Shown here: piece after piece, positions 27,568 to 34,246 of the stretch
Layout: each line of letters opens with the position of its first letter
Position numbering within the stretch: position 1 is the first letter of the stretch
Source: JAGLSB01 sp023135955
GTDB lineage: Bacteria > Bacteroidota > Bacteroidia > Bacteroidales > GCA-2748055
Direction: 5' to 3'
Length of the DNA: 34,246 nt
NCBI GenBank assembly: GCA_030673645.1
Contig: DAOVIO010000023.1
Span: 1-34,246, forward strand
Notes under the pieces: generated by a model
What the model saw: only the letters and a program-made list of their open reading frames with translations
What the model was told of the DNA's origin: nothing
Database searches by the model: none
Made by a program: the position numbers and the translations under genes

Positions 27568-28518
27568 ATGGAAAATATAATTCCCGCCATTCCAAGAGAA
27601 AAATTACTTTCTGAGTTAACTCAGGAAAGATTTGTTAGAATAACAAATAACGCCGGGAACTTACTTTTCATTTTAGATCATCATGATTCGCCGAACACCA
27701 TGAGGGAAATCGGACGTTTAAGGGAACTAAGTTTCCGAGCTGCAGGTGGGGGTACCGGTAAATCATTGGACATCGACGATTTTGACACAGGGGATATTAC
27801 CTACAAACAATTAATTGTTTGGGATCCCGCTGAAAATGAGATCCTTGGTGGCTATCGCTTTCATGTTTGCAATAAAGAAAATTGTTTTAAAGATGGGGCT
27901 GTTTCCTTAGCAACAGCAAAATTATTTCATTTCTCAGAGAAATTTCAACAAGAATACCTCCCTTATACAATCGAATTAGGTCGCTCTTTTGTTCAGCCAA
28001 AATATCAGTCAACCAATAAGGCCAGAAAGGCTCTTTTTGCACTCGATAATTTATGGGACGGTTTAGGTACTCTGGTGATAAATAATCCAGATATGCAATA
28101 CTTTTTTGGTAAGGTGACTATGTATAAAAACTACAACCAAAGAGCGAGAGACCTGATCTTATATTTTATTGAAAAGCATTTTCCCGATACAGAAAGAATG
28201 ATTGTGCCTTTTGATCCTTTGGAAACTAATATCGATAAAAAAGAAATGAAGTCTATTTTCACCAGCAATGATTATTTGGTTGATTATAAAATCCTTTCCC
28301 AAAATGTCAGGGCTTTCGGTGAAAATATTCCTCCACTTATCAATGCGTATATGAATCTGTCCCCTTCTCTAAAAACTTTTGGAACTGTAAATAATCCTTA
28401 TTTTGGAAATGTAGAAGAGACAGCTATCATGATAACTATCAATGATTTATACAAGAAAAAGGTAGAAAGGCACATAAATAGTTATAATCCAAACGATAAG
28501 CTTGAGGATTTTCAATAA
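27568..28518 (+). CDS. glsB: OlsB-like N-acyltransferase, probable GlsB
   Basis: Protein of 316 aa with the GNAT fold of the OlsB/hemolysin type. Visible marks: REIGRLRELSFRAAGGGTGKSLDIDDFD (~45-73), a block near the front of the family; YKQLIVWDPAENEILGGYRF (~77-96); and TIELGRSFVQPKYQ (~132-145), the acyl-donor region. This family moves a 3-hydroxy-acyl chain from acyl-ACP to an amino group; GlsB in Bacteroides thetaiotaomicron acylates glycine, the first step to glycine lipids. The substrate here is inferred from the neighbour. The last 7 nt overlap the convergent PurF-like gene, leaving no room for a terminator between them. Confidence 0.8.
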   Translation: MENIIPAIPREKLLSELTQERFVRITNNAGNLLFILDHHDSPNTMREIGRLRELSFRAAGGGTGKSLDIDDFDTGDITYKQLIVWDPAENEILGGYRFHVCNKENCFKDGAVSLATAKLFHFSEKFQQEYLPYTIELGRSFVQPKYQSTNKARKALFALDNLWDGLGTLVINNPDMQYFFGKVTMYKNYNQRARDLILYFIEKHFPDTERMIVPFDPLETNIDKKEMKSIFTSNDYLVDYKILSQNVRAFGENIPPLINAYMNLSPSLKTFGTVNNPYFGNVEETAIMITINDLYKKKVERHINSYNPNDKLEDFQ

Positions 28519-30413
28519 GCCCGTCCTTTTTTCCCTTCAATATAATTTATGAATGAAGTTGAAACAACTTTGTTTCCTCCCGGAGTAGGATAGTCACCTG
28601 TGAAATACCAATCTCCAAGGTCATTTGGAATTGCTTTGTGCAGGTTTTCGATATTCTGATATACTATTTCCACATCAGCAGAGATTTCAGAATCCTTTAA
28701 TAATTCAGCAATCTTTACTGATATTTCTTCAGCAGTAAATGGTTGGTAAATTTCCTTTACATAATTTAAGTACTCTTCCTTAGGAAGGCCAATTTGCCTT
28801 CTGCATTTTAGGTAGACTTCATTAATTATTTTCTCTTTCCCAGCGTCTTTCAGCAGTTGAATAGCTGCTTTAAAGGCAATAAAGTCACCAAGTTTAGCCA
28901 TATCAATCCCATAACAATCAGGATACCGTATCTGTGGAGATGAGGAAACAACAACAATCTTTGTTGGCCCAAGACGATCTAAAATCTTAATAATACTCTC
29001 TTTAAGAGTCGTTCCCCGAACAATAGAATCGTCGATAACGACCAGTTTGTCCCGATTCCGCTTAATCGTACCATAAGTAATATCATACACATGACCAACC
29101 AGGTCATCCCGGCCTTTATCCTGAGTAATAAATGTCCTCAATTTTAAATCCTTCAAAGCAACCTTCTCTACCCTTGGCCTCTCAGAAATTATTTCAATAA
29201 GTTTATCTTCGTCCATTTCTTTAATGCACTTTCTGATAACTTCTCTCTTATTGTTTATCATTATATCCTCAATTCCTTTTACCATTCCGTAAAACGCTGT
29301 TTCTGAGGTGTTTGGTATAAATGAAAATACTGTGTTACTGATATCGTTGTCGATAGATTTAATCACAGCCGGAACAATTAATCTACCTAGCTCTTTCCTT
29401 TCTTTGTATATATCAATATCTGAACCTCGCGAAAAGTAGATCCGCTCAAAGGAACATGATTTTCGAGGCTGGGGTTCAAGAACTTCGATAATATTTATTT
29501 CGCCACTTTTCTTTATAATAATTGCATGCCCGGGTGGAACTTCCTTGATCTTATCATAAGTAAGTTTGAAGGCTGTCTGAATAACTGGTCTTTCTGAAGC
29601 TATTACTGCAACTTCATCATCGTGATAATAAAAAGCTGGTCTGATTCCCCAGGGATCCCTAATAACAAATGAATCACCATGCCCAAGCATTCCTGCTATC
29701 ACAAAACCACCATCCCATCTTTTAGCTGCCTCGTTTAGAATTCTAGGTAAATCAATATTTTTTCCAATGAGTGCTGAAATATCAGTATTTGAATAACCCA
29801 GACTCTTGTATTTCTCAAAAAGTTCCTGATTTTCCTGATCAAGGAAATGGCCTATCTTTTCAAGAATGGTAACTGTATCTGAATAATCTTTTGGAGACTG
29901 ACCCAACTCTACCAGAATCTTGAAAAGTTCATCAACATTTGTTAGGTTAAAATTCCCTGCGAGGACCAGGTTCCTGGTTTTCCAGTTATTCTCTCTCATA
30001 ACCGGATGAACAGCGTCAATATTATTACCTCCAAAGGTACCATACCGTAAATGTCCTAGATATGATTCGGCAACAAATGGAAGATGCAATTTCGCCCAGC
30101 TTGCATCATTTATCAGATCAGGATTTCTTTTCTCAAGCTTTAAAAATGGTTTGTAAATCTTTTCAAAGATATCACTTATGGCAGAGGCTTTGGTTGACCG
30201 TTGCCTGCTAAAATATTTATGACCAGAGGGCATATCAAACTTCAGACTGACAACACCGGCTCCATCCTGCCCCCTATTACGCTGCTTTTCCATAAGGAGA
30301 TACAACTTTTGCAGTCCATATTGCCAACTACCATATTTTATTTGATAATGCTCAAGTGGCTTTAGCAACCTGACTAATGCTATACCGCATTTATGTTTTA
30401 TCTCGTCACTCAT
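28512..30413 (-). CDS. PurF-like amidophosphoribosyltransferase paralogue
   Basis: Class II glutamine amidotransferase joined to a phosphoribosyltransferase domain, 633 aa, larger than usual PurF (~470-510). Cys9 (KHKCGIAL) would be the N-terminal nucleophile after removal of eight residues; NRGQDGAG (46-53) and RDPWGIRPAFYY (252-263) support the glutaminase half. The PRPP loop LVVIDDSIVRGTT (457-469) is canonical. Long extra stretches (e.g. 60-115, and the C-terminal ~70 residues) set it apart. It could make phosphoribosylamine for purine synthesis, or be a paralogue beside a standard PurF elsewhere; the window cannot decide. Starts immediately after the SPOR gene, no gap. Confidence 0.85.
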   Translation of the reverse strand: MSDEIKHKCGIALVRLLKPLEHYQIKYGSWQYGLQKLYLLMEKQRNRGQDGAGVVSLKFDMPSGHKYFSRQRSTKASAISDIFEKIYKPFLKLEKRNPDLINDASWAKLHLPFVAESYLGHLRYGTFGGNNIDAVHPVMRENNWKTRNLVLAGNFNLTNVDELFKILVELGQSPKDYSDTVTILEKIGHFLDQENQELFEKYKSLGYSNTDISALIGKNIDLPRILNEAAKRWDGGFVIAGMLGHGDSFVIRDPWGIRPAFYYHDDEVAVIASERPVIQTAFKLTYDKIKEVPPGHAIIIKKSGEINIIEVLEPQPRKSCSFERIYFSRGSDIDIYKERKELGRLIVPAVIKSIDNDISNTVFSFIPNTSETAFYGMVKGIEDIMINNKREVIRKCIKEMDEDKLIEIISERPRVEKVALKDLKLRTFITQDKGRDDLVGHVYDITYGTIKRNRDKLVVIDDSIVRGTTLKESIIKILDRLGPTKIVVVSSSPQIRYPDCYGIDMAKLGDFIAFKAAIQLLKDAGKEKIINEVYLKCRRQIGLPKEEYLNYVKEIYQPFTAEEISVKIAELLKDSEISADVEIVYQNIENLHKAIPNDLGDWYFTGDYPTPGGNKVVSTSFINYIEGKKGRAY

Positions 30414-30881
30414 CTAATTCAAACTTTTATACTTCCCTAAATCTATTGCTTGCTTTGGAGGAATAAATGCATACGGAAAGTCGCGCTTGATTTGATTAAA
30501 AAGCTTTAAAACCTCAGAGCGGGTTCTGCAATCACCCACGTAAACTTTATAATCAGGGGCATCATAATTCAGATATGCTCCTATCTCGGGATAACGTGAT
30601 AAAAATCTGGATCTTGCACGGTTAGCATCCTGTTTTGCATTATGACCTGATCCACTAAATATCCTGATACGAAAACCCATAACCTCAGGATTATTACTAT
30701 TATAAATCAGGTGCTTATAATAATTTTCATTGATTCCAAAATCGACTTTAATAACAGAATGATTTCTATATATTGAATCGGCTTGTAAGGATGAAAAAGG
30801 ATCATTAGGTCTATGATAGCTTTGTCCGAATAGATTAGGGCTTAGAAATAGTATTAATAATGTAAGATATTCTACTCTCAT
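30414..30881 (-). CDS. Secreted SPOR-domain protein
   Basis: A 155-aa exported protein: signal peptide 1-20 (ending LFGQ), then a spacer, then a SPOR domain (~66-148) with GFRIRIFSGSGHNAKQDANRARSRFLSRYP, YKVYVGDCRTRSEVLKLFNQIKRDFPYAFI. SPOR domains bind peptidoglycan stripped of stem peptides, often at division sites. Specific role unknown. It directly abuts the PurF-like gene downstream and has a TAnnTTTG box upstream. Confidence 0.85.
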   Translation of the reverse strand: MRVEYLTLLILFLSPNLFGQSYHRPNDPFSSLQADSIYRNHSVIKVDFGINENYYKHLIYNSNNPEVMGFRIRIFSGSGHNAKQDANRARSRFLSRYPEIGAYLNYDAPDYKVYVGDCRTRSEVLKLFNQIKRDFPYAFIPPKQAIDLGKYKSLN

Positions 30882-30900
30882 AGGGGGTGACTTTGTGCTG

Positions 30901-30908
30901 CAAAATTA
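30901..30908 (-). promoter_or_regulatory. Bacteroidota-type -7 box before SPOR gene
   Basis: TAATTTTG on the minus strand (CAAAATTA on plus) ends 19 nt before the ATG at 30881. The spacing matches the boxes at 26643 and 27541. It would drive the SPOR-PurF-like pair. Confidence 0.5.
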
Positions 30909-30960
30909 ATGAAAATAAATTATCGTAAGCTATGTACTAAATTTTTATTAATTTTCGGAC

Positions 30961-31665
30961 ATGGTAAAAAATATTCAAAATGACAGAAATACTGAGGTGG
31001 CTACCGGAATTTTCTCCGTTCTGGCCGGATTGGCTTTAATTTTCACCATAATTACCCGTTTTGAGTTTATTAGTTTTTTTTCAAGTTTAAATGAAGATCT
31101 TGAGTATCTTCATGACAATATTCAATTATTAAAAATTAATTCCATAATCTGGTTAATTACCGGGCTAATTATAACGGTTTCTGCCTCAACATTTATTGTC
31201 CTTTTAAATCCCTGGCATAAATTATTCTCATGGCTAACAGGATTTTTTATGATACTTGCTGCGGCAATGATTTCTTTATCTGGAATAAAAGGACTTATCG
31301 TTATTGAAATATTATTAAATTTTAATAATCTGGAATTTTCTAATCATGAAATTCTTAAGTTAAGCATATTTACACTAGCGCAAGAAAAAGAAATATACAT
31401 TACAAGTGCATACTCCTTACTTGGTTTTGGATTTTTATCTTTAGGTCTTTTTGCCCTGCGCACAAGAAGCATGACAATATTAACAGGAATAGTCAGCTTA
31501 ATAACCGGAATAATCCTGCCAGTTTTTACAAGTCTAATTCCTGAAAGCTTACTTGCTGACATAGGACTAGTTGCCGGAAGTATAACTTTTATGGTAATTG
31601 GCATGAGAATTTTATTTAACGGCTTAAGTCTTAAAAAGAAATCATTGAAGAAAGCTAAGAAATAA
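30961..31665 (+). CDS. Six-helix membrane protein of unknown function
   Basis: I do not recognise this gene firmly. It encodes 234 aa with about six hydrophobic helices (~13-33, 59-83, 87-107, 147-166, 169-191, 197-219), a hydrophilic loop between the first two, another around 118-146, and a very basic tail (SLKKKSLKKAKK). Layout and size recall DUF4386-type proteins, but no motif settles it. It is divergent from the SPOR gene (79 nt between starts). Directly downstream lies a fucosidase fragment in the same frame, after two stop codons. Confidence 0.7.
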   Translation: MVKNIQNDRNTEVATGIFSVLAGLALIFTIITRFEFISFFSSLNEDLEYLHDNIQLLKINSIIWLITGLIITVSASTFIVLLNPWHKLFSWLTGFFMILAAAMISLSGIKGLIVIEILLNFNNLEFSNHEILKLSIFTLAQEKEIYITSAYSLLGFGFLSLGLFALRTRSMTILTGIVSLITGIILPVFTSLIPESLLADIGLVAGSITFMVIGMRILFNGLSLKKKSLKKAKK

Positions 31666-31671
31666 TACTAA

Positions 31672-31845
31672 TCCATCCTCAATGTTGAAGTATTAAAGTC
31701 ATTTCGCAAAGCTTTTGACAATGAATTCGACCATAATCTTGCTGCCGGAAAAAAAGTATTTTCAGATTCTAATAGAGGCAAAAACAAAAAGTATTCAGCT
31801 TCAAATTTAACGGATAATGATGGATTTTGGGTGATAGATGGAAAT
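31672..31845 (+). pseudogene. Fragment of a second GH29 alpha-L-fucosidase
   Basis: This stretch is open without a start codon and reads VLKSFRKAFDNEFDHNLAAG, then KKVFSDSNRGKNKKYSASNL and TDNDGFWVIDGN. That is the typical linker and start of the C-terminal discoidin-like domain in many GH29 fucosidases (pattern LKEFRK-L-NLA-GK-ASN-RG, then ASNLTDGDKDTYWATDD). Nothing before or after continues the enzyme: the membrane-protein gene ends 6 nt upstream, and a C-rich repeat follows. The intact fucosidase at 8818-10371 lacks this segment, so the fragment comes from a different GH29 gene. Judged by eye. Confidence 0.7.
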
Positions 31846-31865
31846 TCCTGGTTGCCCCCCTCCAT

Positions 31866-31887
31866 CCTCCCCCCTAAAAGGTGGAGG
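31866..31887. repeat. C-rich inverted repeat between GH29 relic and yebC
   Basis: CCTCC and GGAGG arms enclose CCCCTAAAAGGT, an imperfect hairpin with one mismatch. Similar CCCCCTAAA-GGGG blocks are familiar as intergenic repeats in Bacteroidota. It ends 17 nt before the yebC stop on the opposite strand and may mark the 3' ends of both transcripts, but it has no T run. Confidence 0.45.
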
Positions 31888-31904
31888 CAAGAGTAAACGA
31901 AAAA

Positions 31905-32645
31905 CTACTCCATCGCTGCAATTACCTCATCGGTAATTTCGATATTATGAAAAACATTTTGAACGTCCTCATCATCTTCAAATTCTTCAACTATCTTTAG
32001 AATTTTGATTGCATCATCCGGAGAAAGATCTTTCGTATCGTTAGGAATTCTCTGTAATTCAGCATTTTCCGGTTCAATTTTCAACTCCTCCAATTTCTTT
32101 TGAACATTACCAAAATCTTCCAGGGCAGTCGTTATTATAAATGTCTCATCTTCAATCTGAAAATCTTCCACACCGGCATCGATAATTTCCATCTGGAGAT
32201 CGTCAGGGTCAATATCTCCTTTGGGAACGGTAATCACTCCTTTTCTGTCAAATAGAAAACTTAATGATCCATTGGTTCCAAGGTTTCCTCCCCTTTTGGT
32301 AAAAATAGCCCTGATATTTGAAACAGTACGATTGTTATTATCCGATAAACATTCAATATAAACAGCAATTCCATTTGGTAAGTAGCCTTCAAATGTAATC
32401 TCTTGTATATCTGCGCCATCTTTGTCTGCTTTAGAAATTGCCCTTTCAATATTATCTTTGGGCATATTGACACCTTTGGCATTTGCAATGGCAACCCGTA
32501 ACCTCGGATTGTTTTCAGGATCTGTCCCTCCTTCTTTTACCGCAATACTAACTTCCTTTACAATTCTTGAAAACTCTTTACTTCTTTTCGCATCGGCTGC
32601 GCCTTTTTTCCTTTTAATGGTTGACCATTTACTATGACCTGACAT
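31905..32645 (-). CDS. yebC: YebC/PmpR-family (TACO1) protein
   Basis: A 246-aa member of the widespread YebC family. It opens with MSGHSKWSTIKRKKGAADAKRSKEFSRI; GGTDPENNPRLRVAIANAKGVNMPKDNIERAI and YLPNGIAVYIECLSDNNNRTVSNIRAIFTKRGGNLG follow, all diagnostic. Once viewed as transcription regulators, YebC proteins have more recently been linked to translation, helping ribosomes through difficult stretches such as polyproline. Single gene, divergent from miaB. Confidence 0.96.
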   Translation of the reverse strand: MSGHSKWSTIKRKKGAADAKRSKEFSRIVKEVSIAVKEGGTDPENNPRLRVAIANAKGVNMPKDNIERAISKADKDGADIQEITFEGYLPNGIAVYIECLSDNNNRTVSNIRAIFTKRGGNLGTNGSLSFLFDRKGVITVPKGDIDPDDLQMEIIDAGVEDFQIEDETFIITTALEDFGNVQKKLEELKIEPENAELQRIPNDTKDLSPDDAIKILKIVEEFEDDEDVQNVFHNIEITDEVIAAME

Positions 32646-32679
32646 TTTGAAAGATTTTATGTGATTTATTAGTACTCTA

Positions 32680-32687
32680 CAAAAATA
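32680..32687 (-). promoter_or_regulatory. Bacteroidota-type -7 box before yebC
   Basis: TATTTTTG on the minus strand (CAAAAATA on plus), a TAnnTTTG match 34 nt upstream of the yebC ATG. No clear -33 TTG. The 192-nt yebC-miaB gap is otherwise very AT-rich with no further gene. Confidence 0.45.
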
Positions 32688-32813
32688 TAAAAAGCTATGA
32701 AAAAAGTATGATTTAAAGAAATATTTGCAATACGCATGATATAAAAAAACAATCCATTTGGAACATTATTAATCAATTGCTGTTCTTAATAAACTGTAGT
32801 AATTGATATTAAT

Positions 32814-32821
32814 TAACTTTG
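32814..32821 (+). promoter_or_regulatory. Bacteroidota-type -7 box before miaB
   Basis: TAACTTTG, a TAnnTTTG match ending 16 nt before the miaB ATG at 32838. No clear -33 TTG at the usual distance. Confidence 0.5.
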
Positions 32822-32837
32822 TACGAAATATAGCTCA

Positions 32838-34157
32838 ATGTATCTCAAAAAATTATATATAGAAACTTATGGTTGCCAGATGAACGTTGCTGACAGTGAG
32901 GTGGTTTCTGCTATTCTGCAAAAAGAAAACTACATATTTACCGATAAACCAGAAGATGCCGATCTGATATTAATAAATACATGTTCCATTCGCGATAATG
33001 CCGAAATAAGAGTAAAAGGAAGACTGGAAAATCTCAGAGTACACAAAAAGAATAATAAAAATCTAAAAATTGGTGTTCTAGGTTGCATGGCAGAAAGAAT
33101 TAAGGATAAAATTCTGGAAGACGAGCCTGCGGTTGATATGGTAGTTGGACCTGACGCATATAGGGATCTTCCTAAATTACTGGAAGTTGTCTCAGGGGGA
33201 ACAAAAGGTGTTAATACCTTACTATCGCTAGAGGAAACTTATGCCGACATTACACCAGTACGCCTTGATGAAAATAATGTTTCTGCTTTCGTATCAATTA
33301 TGAGGGGCTGCAATAATTTGTGTTCATATTGTGTTGTCCCTTATACCCGTGGAAGAGAAAGAAGTCGCGATCCCGAGACAATTATTCAAGAGGTTGAAGA
33401 CTTAATTCAAAAAGGTTATAAAGAGGTTACTTTGCTTGGTCAGAATGTAAATTCCTACCATTGGAAAGATGATAATACAGATTTTCCTGACCTACTGGAA
33501 AGGGTTTCGCTACTAAGCACTTCAATTAGAGTTAGATATTCCACTTCCCACCCAAAAGATCTTTCGGATAAGTTAGTAAAGATTATGAGCAAACATAAAA
33601 ACATTTGCAAAAGTGTTCATCTGCCTATACAATCGGGAAGTAATATTGTACTCGAAAAAATGAAACGCAGATATACACGAGAGTCTTATCTTCAAAAAAT
33701 TTCAGCTATTAGGAAAGCTATGCCGGATGTATCAATATCTACTGATATAATAACCGGATTTTGCGGCGAAACAGAAGAAGATCACAGGAATACTCTGAGT
33801 CTCATGCAAGAAGTAGGATATGATTTTTCATATATGTTTAAATATTCGGAAAGACCCGGAACTTTTGCTTCAAAAAATTTTGAAGATGACGTACCGGAAG
33901 AAATCAAAACCAGAAGATTGAATGAAATTATTGAACTTCAAAATCGACTTTCATTAGAGAGCAAGCAAAAAGATATTGGAGAAGTCTATGAAGTTCTAAT
34001 TGAAGGTATCTCTAAAAAGTCATCATCTGAATTATTTGGAAGAACTTCACAGAATAAAGTTGTGGTTTTCCCAAAGATGCATTTTCAAACTGGAGATTAT
34101 GCATTTGTAAAAATAACTGATTGCACTTCTGCCACTCTTAAAGGCATAGCTGTTTAG
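32838..34157 (+). CDS. miaB: tRNA-2-methylthio-N6-dimethylallyladenosine synthase MiaB
   Basis: Radical-SAM methylthiotransferase modifying i6A37 of tRNAs that read U-starting codons; 439 aa. The N-terminal UPF0004 domain holds the auxiliary cluster cysteines C13 (YGCQMN), C49 (NTCSIR) and C83 (LGCMAER). The radical SAM cluster is C158, C162, C165 in RGCNNLCSYCVVPYTRGRERS, and the RGRERS sequence favours MiaB over RimO. STDIITGFCGETEEDH follows, and a TRAM domain ends the protein (~375-438). Length is normal. Confidence 0.97.
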   Translation: MYLKKLYIETYGCQMNVADSEVVSAILQKENYIFTDKPEDADLILINTCSIRDNAEIRVKGRLENLRVHKKNNKNLKIGVLGCMAERIKDKILEDEPAVDMVVGPDAYRDLPKLLEVVSGGTKGVNTLLSLEETYADITPVRLDENNVSAFVSIMRGCNNLCSYCVVPYTRGRERSRDPETIIQEVEDLIQKGYKEVTLLGQNVNSYHWKDDNTDFPDLLERVSLLSTSIRVRYSTSHPKDLSDKLVKIMSKHKNICKSVHLPIQSGSNIVLEKMKRRYTRESYLQKISAIRKAMPDVSISTDIITGFCGETEEDHRNTLSLMQEVGYDFSYMFKYSERPGTFASKNFEDDVPEEIKTRRLNEIIELQNRLSLESKQKDIGEVYEVLIEGISKKSSSELFGRTSQNKVVVFPKMHFQTGDYAFVKITDCTSATLKGIAV

Positions 34158-34175
34158 CCGCGTTGCTGGGCGCCG

Positions 34176-34194
34176 CCCTGAGCCTGCCGAAGGG
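34176..34194. repeat. REP-like element after miaB
   Basis: CCCTGAGCCTGCCGAAGGG closely resembles the dispersed intergenic element CCCTGAGCCTGTCGAAGGG found in many bacterial genomes. It lies 19 nt after the miaB stop in a notably GC-rich patch and is followed 34 nt later by a CA-rich tract, the same order as in the murD-ftsW gap. Confidence 0.6.
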
Positions 34195-34227
34195 TACTGG
34201 TTCCTTGGGAAAAACTAATGATTTATT

Positions 34228-34246
34228 ACACCAGCACACCAGCACA
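34228..34246. repeat. CA-rich tract running off the window end
   Basis: ACACCAGCACACCAGCACA is two and a bit copies of a 9-nt unit (ACACCAGCA-like). It is cut by the window edge, so its full length is unknown. It resembles the tract at 18457-18534. Confidence 0.55.

Noticed and set aside
1..34246. tRNA, rRNA, insertion sequence or phage genes
   Set aside because: No cloverleaf-like segment, rRNA sequence, transposase, integrase or terminal repeat was seen in any gap.

Overview
The window looks like a piece of a Bacteroidota chromosome, probably a marine or gut polysaccharide degrader of the Bacteroidia/Marinilabiliales type; this placement is inferred. It rests on several things. The division/cell-wall cluster runs mraZ-rsmH-ftsL-ftsI-murE-mraY-murD-ftsW-murG-murC-ftsQ-ftsA-ftsZ, with no murF and with a PASTA-tailed FtsI. 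FtsZ ends in a Bacteroidota-type tail. There is a GlsA/GlsB-like glycine-lipid acyltransferase pair. Promoter-like TAnnTTTG boxes are present, Shine-Dalgarno sequences are largely absent, and many Cys-type sulfatases sit close together.

Bases 1-10,400 are an accessory carbohydrate region. The left edge cuts through a sulfatase gene whose 3' end is nearly the same as that of the next sulfatase, so this is a tandem duplication. Three complete plus-strand sulfatases follow (376-2061, 2086-3552, 3533-4951), facing a fourth on the minus strand (5086-6423). Next come a broken sulfatase tail (about 6498-6713), a CPA2-type cation/proton antiporter (6831-8777) and a GH29 alpha-L-fucosidase lipoprotein (8818-10371, minus strand). 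Sulfatases beside a fucosidase suggest use of a sulfated, fucose-containing glycan. No SusC/SusD pair, sulfatase-maturing enzyme or local regulator lies in the window.

Bases 10,422-26,482 hold yqeY and the dcw cluster, all on the minus strand. Most junctions are 1-4 nt overlaps or gaps under 30 nt. The two exceptions are 223 nt between murD and ftsW, filled by low-complexity repeat DNA, and 235 nt between ftsZ and yqeY, which holds hairpins. A row of TCCCA repeats at exact 10-nt spacing just upstream of mraZ is a clear MraZ operator. The DNPR motif in MurE predicts meso-diaminopimelate peptidoglycan.

Bases 26,600-34,246 are mostly housekeeping: a glsA/glsB-like pair on the plus strand; a SPOR-domain protein with a PurF-like amidotransferase on the minus strand; a six-helix membrane protein of unknown function; a degraded fragment of a second, different GH29 fucosidase (31672-31845); yebC (minus) and miaB (plus). 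The right edge carries a REP-like element and a CA-rich tract that echo those in the murD-ftsW gap.

I found no clearly new multi-gene system. The points most worth following are the sulfatase duplication and decay, the two glycan-gene relics, the antiporter with a degenerate nucleotide-binding loop and a perfect palindrome upstream, and the paired intergenic repeats.
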